Positions 1 through 8,700 of a DNA stretch of 39,094 nucleotides are shown piece by piece. The notes under the pieces were generated by a model. It was not told the origin of the DNA. It ran no database searches and saw only the letters and a list, made by a program, of their open reading frames with translations. A program made the position numbers and the translations under genes. Every line of letters begins with the position of its first letter. The stretch's first letter is position 1. This DNA comes from JACNIV01 sp965370415 (GTDB lineage: Bacteria; Cloacimonadota; Cloacimonadia; Cloacimonadales; TCS61): contig CBDUTJ010000028.1 in the NCBI GenBank assembly GCA_965370415.1, positions 1 to 39,094 on the forward strand. Reading direction: 5' to 3'.

Positions 1-1224
1 CATCACCGGTTCTTCTATAGATTCGATATTCACCGGATCGGGCATATCCACCGGATTATAAATAACCAGTTTACTGCCATCATTCAGATTGATAATAAAT
101 CTCACACTGGGAGTCGTAGTAATTATAGGTACATTATATTCCCTGAAAAGACGTTCTTTAACAATTTCCAGGTGAAGCATTCCCAGGAAACCACAACGGA
201 AACCAAACCCGAGCGCCAGAGAACTTTCAGGCTCATAAGTGAGCGCCGCATCGTTAAGTTTGAGTTTTCCCAGGCTCTCCCGCAGGTTTTCATGATCTTC
301 TTTTGCCAGCGGGAAAATACCACTGTAAACCATTGGTTTGGGTTCTTCAAATCCGGGAAGGGTTTCTTCACATCCACCTTTTGCTGTGGTTATCGTATCT
401 CCTACACGTGCATCGGCAACTTCCTTAATATTGGCAATAATGTAGCCCACCTCACCGGCAGTAAGTTCGCTTGTTTCCTCTTTTTGCAAACCAAGGTAAC
501 CGATCTCTTCGATGGAAAATTCTTTCTTGGTGGAAAACAGTTTTATTGCTTCACCTTTTTTCAACCGTCCATCAAACATACGGATAAGAACTATTACGCC
601 GCGGTAAGTATCAAAGTAGGAATCAAATATTAGTGCTTTGGCAGGCAGGTCTATATCACCAACCGGAGCGGGAATATTTGCAGCGATCCCTTTCAAAAGT
701 TCATCTACTCCTGTTCCTTCTTTTGCACTAATCCTGAAAATATGTTCCCTGTCTATCCCGATGTTTTCTACAATATCGTGTTCGGTTCCCTCTACATCTG
801 CTTTTATAAGATCAATTTTATTAACTACCGGAATTATTTCCAGATCATTTTCCATTGCCAGGTAAAGGTTACTCATGGTTTGAGCTTCTATTCCCTGTGA
901 TGCATCCACCAGAAGAAGTGCACCGTCACAGGAAGCAAGACTGCGAGAAACTTCATAAGAAAAATCAACGTGACCGGGAGTGTCGATCAGGTTAAAAATA
1001 TATGTTTTATCATTGCATTTGTATTCCATTCTGATAGCATGAGATTTAATGGTTATGCCGCGTTCACGTTCCAGGTCCATATCATCCAGTATCAGTTCAG
1101 CATGTGCACCTTTATCGATCACGTGAGTAACTTCCAGGAGCCTGTCTGCAAGTGTGGATTTGCCATGATCTATATGTGCGATTATGCAGAAATTCCTGAT
1201 CAACTTCCTGTTTACATTACCCAT
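1..1224 (-). CDS. lepA: Elongation factor 4 (LepA), 3' end cut by window edge
   Basis: Ribosome-associated translational GTPase that back-translocates or remodels stalled ribosomes. The minus strand reads open from ATG at 1224 to the window edge (408 codons, against about 600 in the family), so the C-terminal third is missing. The start MGNVNRKLIRNF is followed by the G1 loop AHIDHGKSTLADR, the RGITIK switch and DTPGHVDF (G3), then the LepA-type GFRCGFLGMLH segment. The last visible residues, DPVNIESIEEPVM, match the join into domain V. GGAG lies about 8 nt upstream of the ATG. It diverges from etfA across 163 bp. A TTGACA on the minus strand at 1287-1282 could be its -35 box, but the -10 is weak. 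Confidence 0.96.
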   Translation of the reverse strand, partial: MGNVNRKLIRNFCIIAHIDHGKSTLADRLLEVTHVIDKGAHAELILDDMDLERERGITIKSHAIRMEYKCNDKTYIFNLIDTPGHVDFSYEVSRSLASCDGALLLVDASQGIEAQTMSNLYLAMENDLEIIPVVNKIDLIKADVEGTEHDIVENIGIDREHIFRISAKEGTGVDELLKGIAANIPAPVGDIDLPAKALIFDSYFDTYRGVIVLIRMFDGRLKKGEAIKLFSTKKEFSIEEIGYLGLQKEETSELTAGEVGYIIANIKEVADARVGDTITTAKGGCEETLPGFEEPKPMVYSGIFPLAKEDHENLRESLGKLKLNDAALTYEPESSLALGFGFRCGFLGMLHLEIVKERLFREYNVPIITTTPSVRFIINLNDGSKLVIYNPVDMPDPVNIESIEEPVM

Positions 1225-1387
1225 TAATTAAATCTCCAAAAGACATTTAGTCTGATTCAAAAACTGGAGTAAAAGGCTTAATGTCAATCTTTTCCTGCAA
1301 TTAGTTACCACACTAAAAATTTATGCTTGACGCAAACAAGAATATTTTTAAGTTCAATTCAGATTTCTAGTTAGAAAGGCTTAATAG

Positions 1388-2566
1388 ATGATAGAAGTAA
1401 TTCGTGATAAATGTAATGGCTGCGAGCTTTGTTTAAAAGCCTGCGCTTATGATGCCATTGTGATAGTCGATAAGATGGCAGAGATAGATCTGGATAAATG
1501 CCCGCTTTGTGGAGCCTGCGTTAGTGCCTGTCCATTCGATGCGATCTTTATTCGCAAATATGGTCAGAAAACCCTCGATAGGGAACAATTCAAAAACGTC
1601 TGGATTTTCGCTGAACAGAAAAGAGGTGAAATTGCGCCGGTGGTTTTTGAGCTTCTGGGAAAAGGTAAAAAGCTTGCAGAGCAGAGAGAAAGTGAACTGA
1701 TCGCTGTTTTATTCGGACATAATATAAAGAATCTATGCCAGGAATTAATAACTTACGGTGCTGATAAAGTGATCTATGTAGATGACCCTAAGTTGAAAGA
1801 TTTCCTGGATATTCCATACACAAAAGCCATGACCGAGCTTGCCAATAAATACAAACCCGAGATCATCCTTTCAGGAGCTTCCGTACTGGGAAGATCGTTT
1901 ATTCCCCGCGTGGCGGTGGAGCTGCACACCGGTCTTACTGCAGATTGTACTGGCCTAGAGATCGATTCCGATACAGGTGGACTGATGCAGACCCGTCCTG
2001 CTTTTGGTGGAAATATTTTAGCTACCATCATAACACCAAATCATCTTCCTCAAATGGCAACTGTACGTCATAAAGTTATGGACTCCCTGGAAAAAGATGA
2101 CAGCCGAACCGGTGAGATCATCAAAGAAGAAATTGATTTCTCTAATTTAAAAGATGATTCAAAATATCTTGGCTTCACAAAAGATGAAACTCAAATGGTT
2201 AATCTCACTGAAGCAAATGTAGTTGTATCCGGCGGGAGAGGATTGAAGAATCAAGAGAATTTTGCTCTTCTGAAAGAATTGGCAAAAGCCCTGGACGGAG
2301 GAGTGGGAGCATCCCGGGCTGCCGTGGATGCCCAATGGATAACATATCCGCACCAGGTAGGTCAAACAGGTAAGACCATTAAACCAACTATCTATATTGC
2401 GGTGGGAATCTCCGGTGCTATCCAGCACCTGGCTGGTATGCAATCTTCCGATTATATTATTGCGATAAATAAAGATCCCGACGCTCCAATTTTCAAAGCT
2501 GCAGATCTGGGTTTAGTGGGTGATCTTTTCGAGATTATACCTCTATTGAATAAAAAATTAAGGTAA
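1388..2566 (+). CDS. etfA: Electron transfer flavoprotein alpha subunit with N-terminal 2[4Fe-4S] ferredoxin domain
   Basis: Alpha subunit of an ETF heterodimer that carries FAD and passes electrons between dehydrogenases and acceptors. Residues 1-57 form a two-cluster ferredoxin: C9-x2-C12-x2-C15-x3-C19 and C38-x2-C41-x2-C44-x3-C48-P. The ETF domain follows, and its C-terminal third has the FAD-binding signatures GASRAAVDAQW, QVGQTGKTIKP and AVGISGAIQHLAGM. Ferredoxin-fused EtfA is known from anaerobes, including caffeyl-CoA reductase and bifurcating-type complexes. An etfB normally sits immediately upstream, but here there is none and the upstream gene is divergent lepA. AAAGG precedes the ATG. 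The amidohydrolase gene starts 12 nt after the stop, so the two may be co-transcribed. Confidence 0.93.
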   Translation: MIEVIRDKCNGCELCLKACAYDAIVIVDKMAEIDLDKCPLCGACVSACPFDAIFIRKYGQKTLDREQFKNVWIFAEQKRGEIAPVVFELLGKGKKLAEQRESELIAVLFGHNIKNLCQELITYGADKVIYVDDPKLKDFLDIPYTKAMTELANKYKPEIILSGASVLGRSFIPRVAVELHTGLTADCTGLEIDSDTGGLMQTRPAFGGNILATIITPNHLPQMATVRHKVMDSLEKDDSRTGEIIKEEIDFSNLKDDSKYLGFTKDETQMVNLTEANVVVSGGRGLKNQENFALLKELAKALDGGVGASRAAVDAQWITYPHQVGQTGKTIKPTIYIAVGISGAIQHLAGMQSSDYIIAINKDPDAPIFKAADLGLVGDLFEIIPLLNKKLR

Positions 2567-2578
2567 TAGTGTTTCTCT

Positions 2579-3787
2579 ATGGAAATTAAAGTTAGAGCCT
2601 GTGTTCATAATGCTGATAATATAACCAGGAATACTACTTTAAAACTGAACAGTCCCTTACTAAAAAACAAGAATAAAATATGGGATTGTACTGACACGAC
2701 CGCCTATCCCCCGTTCATCAATAGCCACGATCATCTCATTAGCAACTGGTTTCCAAAAGCAGCTTTAAACCCCTCCTATACGAACGTTAACGTGTGGGTA
2801 GAAGAGATGAAATCCTCAGATTCCTTCCTGGAAAGAAATAAGGTTTGGATAAATGATGGTAAATTTGACCTGACTCATGGCACTGCACCTCTCATTATTT
2901 CGCTGGGGATATATAAAAACCTTTTTTCAGGATGCGCTGTTGTTCAGGATCACATTCCAAACCAGAAAAAAGAATATTACAATAATAATCCTATCAACAT
3001 TATAAAAGATTATACTCAATGCCACTCTCTTTCCATGGGAAATTGGTGGGGCGGTAAAACCGCAGAAGAAGAGTACAGAAATGCTGCAGGCAAAATGCCT
3101 TTCATTATTCATATTGGCGAAGGGATAGATGAAGTTGCAAAAAAATGTTTCCCCCGTATGGAAGAACTGAACCTGCTGCAATCGAATACACTTATTATTC
3201 ACGGTATTACCTTAACCAGAGACCAGATAAAAAAATGCGCAGAAAGTGGAACTTCCATTTGCTGGTGCCCCGAGTCTAATCTCTTCCTGATCGGCAAAAC
3301 ACTGGATATAGATTCCTGCCTTGAATTTGGAGTTAATGTGGTTTTGGGAACGGATTCAGCAATGTCTGGCAGCAGGAATATTCTCTATGAAATAAAATAT
3401 GCCAAAAAGAACTTTCCGCATATCCCCATGAAAGAAATATTCCGCATGATAAGCGCAAACGCACGCAAAGCTTTGTTCCTTCAGAATTCTTACGGTGTTC
3501 TGGAAAATGAAACTTCCAACCTGCTGCTGCTCAGGATGAAAGACCTGGATCCATTTGAAAACATTCTTAACACTCTGATGGATGATATTGAGCTTTTCGT
3601 ACATCAAGGTATACCGGTTTATGGTGATCTGAAATTCCTGGCAGATTTTGATATTGATAGAAAGCAGTATTATTTCTTTAATGTACATGGACATAAGAAA
3701 TTTGTGAAAGGACATCCTGAGCTAATAAACGCCAAAATCGACTCTATTCTCGGTTACCATAAAGATTTTCCTTTTTTCCCATTTTAA
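2579..3787 (+). CDS. Amidohydrolase-superfamily protein (cytosine/guanine deaminase or chlorohydrolase-like)
   Basis: Cytoplasmic metal-dependent hydrolase of 402 aa with the amidohydrolase TIM-barrel metal ligands in order: H50-x-H52 (SHDH), a His in FIIHIGEG, a His in IIHGITL, and the Asp in VLGTDSAM. This spacing matches the SsnA/AtzA/guanine-deaminase branch that deaminates or dechlorinates ring amines. The N-terminal composite beta-domain is short and the C-terminus is unusual (ends DFPFFPF). The substrate cannot be read from the sequence. It follows etfA by 12 nt with only a weak Shine-Dalgarno sequence, which suggests co-transcription, but I see no functional link to ETF. Confidence 0.8.
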   Translation: MEIKVRACVHNADNITRNTTLKLNSPLLKNKNKIWDCTDTTAYPPFINSHDHLISNWFPKAALNPSYTNVNVWVEEMKSSDSFLERNKVWINDGKFDLTHGTAPLIISLGIYKNLFSGCAVVQDHIPNQKKEYYNNNPINIIKDYTQCHSLSMGNWWGGKTAEEEYRNAAGKMPFIIHIGEGIDEVAKKCFPRMEELNLLQSNTLIIHGITLTRDQIKKCAESGTSICWCPESNLFLIGKTLDIDSCLEFGVNVVLGTDSAMSGSRNILYEIKYAKKNFPHIPMKEIFRMISANARKALFLQNSYGVLENETSNLLLLRMKDLDPFENILNTLMDDIELFVHQGIPVYGDLKFLADFDIDRKQYYFFNVHGHKKFVKGHPELINAKIDSILGYHKDFPFFPF

Positions 3788-3791
3788 TAAT

Positions 3792-3831
3792 CAACACAGA
3801 GATACAGAGACACAAAGGTCACGGAGAAAAA
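3792..3831 (+). repeat. CACAGAG-type repeat, left copy (inverted relative to the right copies)
   Basis: This copy starts AACACAGAGATACAGAG and ends GTCACGGAGAAAAA. It lies 4 nt after the amidohydrolase stop codon and just upstream of the GxxExxY gene. Two copies in the opposite orientation lie downstream of that gene (4299-4330 and 4361-4395), so the ORF is bracketed by imperfect inverted repeats. Confidence 0.7.
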
Positions 3832-3864
3832 TTAGTGGAAAAGTTATAGGAGAGAGAAAATTAC

Positions 3865-4251
3865 ATGACTCTGGATGAACTAAATAAAATCAGCAAACAA
3901 GTTCTTGATTCTGCAATCGAAGTACATAAACAATTGGGTCCCGGTTTATTGGAAAGTGTTTATGAATATTGCTTATGTAAGGAAATGGAATTAAGAAATA
4001 TTAAATATGAGAGACAAGTTAAAATTCCCATTTTCTATAAGAATGAACCTGTTGGTACAGATTATATTATTGATATTCTGGTGGAAAATGAGTTAATCTT
4101 AGAACTAAAAGCAGTTGAAAAAGTATTACCTGTTCATAAAGCACAACTCTTATCCTATTTAAGATTAATTAATAAGCGATTAGGAATACTTATCAATTTT
4201 AATGTTCCCAGATTAGTAAATGGCTGGGAAAGAGTGATCAATGGTTATTGA
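3865..4251 (+). CDS. GxxExxY protein (PD-(D/E)xK_3 nuclease-like)
   Basis: A 128-aa protein of the GxxExxY family (TIGR04256/PF13366), whose members have a PD-(D/E)xK nuclease-like fold and no settled function. The naming motif is G27-x2-E30-x2-Y33 in GPGLLESVY. The nuclease core is visible as D70 (IIDILV) and E80-x-K82 (LILELKAVEK). The C-terminus NFNVPRLVNGWERVING is typical of the family. GGAGAG lies about 11 nt before the ATG. It sits alone between imperfect inverted CACAGAG-rich repeats, separating the amidohydrolase gene from queE, which looks like a small inserted unit. Family membership is secure; catalytic activity and role are not known. Confidence 0.88.
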   Translation: MTLDELNKISKQVLDSAIEVHKQLGPGLLESVYEYCLCKEMELRNIKYERQVKIPIFYKNEPVGTDYIIDILVENELILELKAVEKVLPVHKAQLLSYLRLINKRLGILINFNVPRLVNGWERVINGY

Positions 4252-4298
4252 AAGACACTTTAATACTGAGACAGCACATATTAGATTAGATTATTTTA

Positions 4299-4330
4299 TT
4301 TTTTCTCTGTTCCTCAGTGACTCTGTGTTG
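4299..4330 (-). repeat. CACAGAG-type repeat, first right copy
   Basis: On the minus strand it reads CAACACAGAGTCACTGAGG and continues ACAGAGAAAAAA. It is an imperfect inverted match to 3792-3831 across the GxxExxY gene. Confidence 0.7.
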
Positions 4331-4360
4331 AAAACCGCCTTTTTTATTGTTTCATTATTT

Positions 4361-4395
4361 TTTTTGTGTCCTCTGTACCCCTGTGACTCTGTGTT
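4361..4395 (-). repeat. CACAGAG-type repeat, second right copy
   Basis: On the minus strand it reads AACACAGAGTCACAGGGG and continues TACAGAGGACACAAAAA. It is a tandem relative of 4299-4330, about 65 bp further on. It ends 6 nt before the queE ATG, so the repeat occupies the place where a ribosome binding site would normally be. Confidence 0.7.
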
Positions 4396-4401
4396 AAAAA
4401 T

Positions 4402-5043
4402 ATGTTAGACATTTCGGAAATTTTTTTAAGCATTCAAGGTGAATCTTCTTATGCAGGATTGCCCTGTATTTTTATTCGTCTGGCAGGATGCAACCTGCGG
4501 TGCAAGTATTGCGATACAACTTATAGTTATAAAAGTGAGATCACACTTTCCACAAATGATATCGTTACTAAAGTAAAAGAATTTGATCCTGTGAAATTAG
4601 TTGAAATAACCGGTGGTGAACCTTTACTTCAATTAGAAATATATGATTTATTTACTCTCTTATATGATAATGAATATGAAATTTTACTTGAAACTAATGG
4701 CACCATAAACTTGGAAAAAGTACCGGATCATGTTACTAAGATCGTTGATGTTAAATGCCCGGGAAGTGGTGAAGAAAACAGCTTCCTACTTGAGAATCTT
4801 GAATTTATTAATAAAGAAAAAGACGAGATCAAATTTGTATTATCAGATAATTTTGATTATAATTGGGCAAAGGATTTTGTAATGAAATATAACCTGATTG
4901 ATTATGAAATTCTCTTTTCACCTGTATTGGAAAAGCTTGAACTCCAAAAATTAGCAAAATGGATCACTGAGGATAAGTTAAAGGTTCGGATGCAGTTACA
5001 ATTACATAAACTAATCTGGGGAAAAGAAAAAAGAGGAGTTTAG
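4402..5043 (+). CDS. queE: 7-carboxy-7-deazaguanine synthase (radical SAM)
   Basis: Converts 6-carboxy-tetrahydropterin to 7-carboxy-7-deazaguanine in the queuosine/preQ0 pathway for tRNA modification. The radical-SAM cluster motif is C30-x3-C34-x2-C37 (CNLRCKYC), followed by the SAM-binding GGEP at 71-74. The N-terminal FLSIQGE and the C-terminal QLQLHKLIWG are QueE hallmarks. At 213 aa it has the normal family length. No Shine-Dalgarno sequence precedes the ATG: the DNA just upstream is a CACAGAG-type repeat ending in TTAAAAAT. No other queuosine genes are in the window. The 3' end overlaps the convergent IMPACT-family gene by 4 bp. Confidence 0.93.
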   Translation: MLDISEIFLSIQGESSYAGLPCIFIRLAGCNLRCKYCDTTYSYKSEITLSTNDIVTKVKEFDPVKLVEITGGEPLLQLEIYDLFTLLYDNEYEILLETNGTINLEKVPDHVTKIVDVKCPGSGEENSFLLENLEFINKEKDEIKFVLSDNFDYNWAKDFVMKYNLIDYEILFSPVLEKLELQKLAKWITEDKLKVRMQLQLHKLIWGKEKRGV

Positions 5044-5639
5044 GATACGATTATCTTCCCCGCTCTCTCCATTTCTTTCAAATATTTTTCAAGCTCTTCT
5101 TTATCGTGATCTTCGATTGAAATCTTTAGTTTGATCATATCTGAGTATTCAATATCTGAGATAGTTGCTCCCATATTTTTTATTTTATGTTTCAGTATTT
5201 CCCCGAAATCATAAGTTGTAGTAATATTAAATTCAGATGTTTTTACCAGTTTTTTGAGTGGAGATTTTTCAATAACATTTTCTACGCTTTCACCATACGC
5301 ATCTATAAGACCACGAATTCCGAGTTTAACTCCACCAAAGTAGCGAGTTACTACGGCAACGGTATTGGTCATATTATGTTTTTTAAGCGCATTCAACATA
5401 GGCAAACCGGCAGTTCCGGAAGGCTCTCCAGCATCGGAACTGTGGAAAGTTTCACCTTTCTCTCCCACGATATAAGCCCAGCAATTATGATTAGCTGTTT
5501 TGTGTTCGGCAGCGATCTTCGAGATGTAATCTTTAGCTTCCTTCATTGTTTCCACAAAATGCAGGTGTGCGATAAAAGTTGAACGTTTTATCTTCGTTTC
5601 TACTTTTCTATCTTTTTCTATCGAATAAAAATAATTCAT
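5040..5639 (-). CDS. yigZ: IMPACT/YigZ family protein (UPF0029)
   Basis: Member of the YigZ/IMPACT family, conserved proteins linked to translation control whose bacterial biochemical role is unsettled. The N-terminal RNase-PH-like IMPACT domain is clear: KRSTFIAHL, HNCWAYIVG, SSDAGEPSGTAGLPML and VTRYFGGVKLGIRGLI. A C-terminal DUF1949-type ferredoxin-like domain follows. I chose ATG 5639 because GGGA lies 7 nt upstream. An in-frame ATG at 5651 (203 aa) with AAGG upstream is also possible. The gene converges on queE with a 4-bp overlap. It lies downstream of the SNF2 gene on the same strand, separated by a palindromic repeat at 5657-5708. Confidence 0.9.
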   Translation of the reverse strand: MNYFYSIEKDRKVETKIKRSTFIAHLHFVETMKEAKDYISKIAAEHKTANHNCWAYIVGEKGETFHSSDAGEPSGTAGLPMLNALKKHNMTNTVAVVTRYFGGVKLGIRGLIDAYGESVENVIEKSPLKKLVKTSEFNITTTYDFGEILKHKIKNMGATISDIEYSDMIKLKISIEDHDKEELEKYLKEMERAGKIIVS

Positions 5640-5656
5640 GATAATTCCCATTCAGA

Positions 5657-5708
5657 AACCTTGCGAAGGTTAAGATAAGCAAGAAGCCCAATAACCATTC
5701 GCAAGGTT
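5657..5708. repeat. Palindromic inverted repeat between the SNF2 and yigZ genes
   Basis: The left arm AACCTTGCGAAGGTT is itself a palindrome. It faces the right arm AACCATTCGCAAGGTT with a 21-bp middle. The right arm overlaps the SNF2 stop codon by two bases. The transcript could form a long stem-loop between the two minus-strand genes. There is no T-run, so it looks more like a REP-type element or RNA-processing site than an intrinsic terminator. The core GTTGCGAAG/CTTCGCAAC at 28731-28755 is related. Confidence 0.6.
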
Positions 5709-8700
5709 AATATTCCAACAGATTCCTTAATTGTTCTGTATCCAGACTTTTTATTACACTTTGCCCACCTTCAATAATATGTTCGAACATATCTTTCTTG
5801 TTTTGCTGGAGATCTAATATTTTTTCTTCTATCGTGCCTTTGGTAATGATCTTATAGACCATAACCTTTTTTGTTTGACCAATACGATGAGTCCTGTCGA
5901 TAGCTTGGTTCTCACCCATCGGATTCCACCACGGGTCAACAATTATCACCGTATCGGCAGATATAAGATTCAAACCATAACCACCTGTTTTCAAGCTTAT
6001 GAGAAACGCACGGATATTGTTATTATTATTGAAGTTATCTATCACTTTCTGCCTATTCCTGGTGGAGCCATCCATGTATTCGTAAGCAATCTTTTCTTTA
6101 AATAACATCTCTTTCAATATTTTTAGCATTTGCACGAATTGACTGAATACAAGCAATTTTTTACCACTTTCCACAGCGTCCACAATTATTTCACGGAGCA
6201 ATTCGACTTTACCGGATATTTCAATATTATGCTTTATCGTGTTATCCAGCAAAGCAGGATGGTCACAGATCTGTCGCAATTTAGTAAGAGCAGCCAGAAT
6301 ATGCAGGTAATTTTCTCCAATTTCATTCTCTACACCTATGAATTTATTCTTTAAATTTTCCAGGATCTGCAGATACATTTTTTCCTGGATAGGAGTGAGT
6401 TTGCAATATATTAGCTGTTCCTGCTTATCGGGTAATTCTATCAACACATCTTTCTTTTTTCTTCTCAGTATGAACGGTGAGACCTGTATTTTCAGCTTCT
6501 CATGCGCTTCTTTCAATTTAACAGAAGAGTCTGTATATTCATTTTTGAATTGTCGTAAACCAGGCAGATAACCCGGCATAAGAAAATCGAAAATAGACCA
6601 TAGTTCCGTAGGGTTATTTTCTATAGGTGTACCGGAAAGTGTGAGTTTATGAAGTCCCTTTAATTTCTTTACTGCTTTGGTTCTCATAGCTGCAGCATTT
6701 TTTATATGCTGAGCTTCATCCAGAATAATATAGTCAAATTCTATTTTGGAAAGCTGTTCAATATCATTCTGGATAATGGAATAGGAAGCGAAAAGAATAT
6801 TTACCTTCAATTTTAAGAGCTTTTTACGCTCTTTCTGTGTTCCTTCGTAAAGCACATAAGAAAGATTTTCATTGAATTTATCGATTTCAGCCGCCCAATT
6901 GAAAAGCAGGGTTTTGGGACAGATAACTATCGACCGCGAATCTGCAGGCAGATCAGAGAGTATAGAAATAGCCTGAATGGTTTTCCCCAGTCCCATCTCA
7001 TCTGCCAGGATGCCGGAAAGTTCGTAGGTTTCCAGCATTTTGAGCCAGTGAAATCCTGCCTTCTGATAACTTCGCATAACAGGTTGTAAAATGTTGGCAA
7101 TCTTGGTTCTGGTGCTTAATTTTCTTTTGAGTATAGCTGTGAACATCTTCTCCAGGTAGTTATCACCAAAAATCCTGATCCCTTTATTTACCGTGCTCAA
7201 CTGATATACATAAGGCAGATTATAGATAGAAAGCTTATACCCTTCGCCTGTGAGTTTTGCGCTCTTTTTCAATAGATTTTCTACTTCGAAGAAGGCTTTT
7301 TTGTTTTCAAAGAAAAGCAGTCGCCCATCTTTCAATTTAAGGAATTTTTCACGAGTTTTAAAAAATTTACTAAGTTCTTCATGAGTGAATTTGATATCTT
7401 TGTAATTGTATTCCACTTCATATTCAAACCAGTTGATCTTGCCGCTCTTTCTTGTTCTGATTATTGGTTGTAGTTTTACACGGTAAACAAATTCTTTTTT
7501 CAATTCTTCCGAAAGTTGAATATTCCAGGCTGGATCTGCATGTTCAAAAATTACTTTTTTTAAGGTTTCAATGCTCTCTTCACTTTCAAAAATAAGCTGA
7601 GAATTTTCTTCCAGTCTGTTTGTTTGAGATTCAGGAAGTTTCTCAACGAATTTGAATATCTGGTATTTTATCTGTGGTGGAATGTAAAACCAGGTGACAA
7701 TTCCCTTCTGATCGAAACGGACAAGCTCTACAGGAAACCTTATTACAGACATCGGTATCACCACATTATTGGAATAATCCAGCATTCCATTCATTACAAT
7801 ACTGCCATTTTCTTTATGCAATTTGAAAGTTATGATAGGAGTATTATTGTATACTTCAGGAATTTGTATATTCTCACCGAAATCAAGATAACATTTTATA
7901 AGTCCCAATTGCCTGGCAACAACCGAAGAGAGATATACCAGATCTGCTTTGTTAAGAATATATCCTTCAGAAAATACTTGCTCTGCTATTTCATCCAGGA
8001 AAGGCAGAGTTATGGGATAAACTGTATTTTTCTTAAAGATGTAAGTAGTTCTGCCCACAAAAACAGCTGAAATCTGTTCGGCATTAGAAACCTTAAGAAT
8101 GAATTTATCAGTTTCCAGCTTACTAACCTGAAAATTGATCCTGAACTCTTCATCGGAAAAAGAGATACGATCACCTGTTTCTTTTATATACACCTTGTTC
8201 TGAAGACTTTTGAGCACATTAAAAAAATTAGAGAATCTATTCTTATAAATCGTAAAAAAAACACCTTTCCTGCTATACGAACATTTGTTTTTATATAGAA
8301 GTTTAAAAAGGTCCAGTTCTGCGCTGGATAACGCTTTCATCTGCTTTTGCGCCTGTGGAATCAGCGGCAGGTCATCTTCCTTGAATTCTCCATCTGCGGC
8401 AATAATGGAAAACAATCTGACCTGCATAGGCTTATAGCTTTTAAGATAAAACCGTATCTTATCGGTGTTGTTATTATAGATATCTCCAATTTCGATCTTG
8501 GCGTTTAAGATCACTCTCTGCCAGTATTCATTGTAATCCAGCAACTTTGTATGATAGGTCTGTACAGCGTTTTTTTCGAGCATATCTGTGGAAAGATAAT
8601 TATAAGCATAATAAAGTATGGAAAGATAATGCTTGCAGTCATCTTCTCCGCATTCGGTGCAGGAGCGTGTTAATATCCTAGCATTTTTTTTATCATAACT

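Noticed and set aside
123..1227. Several ORFs on both strands over the first 1.2 kb
   Set aside because: They lie in other frames of lepA, whose minus-strand frame is open from 1224 to the window edge and carries all expected GTPase motifs.
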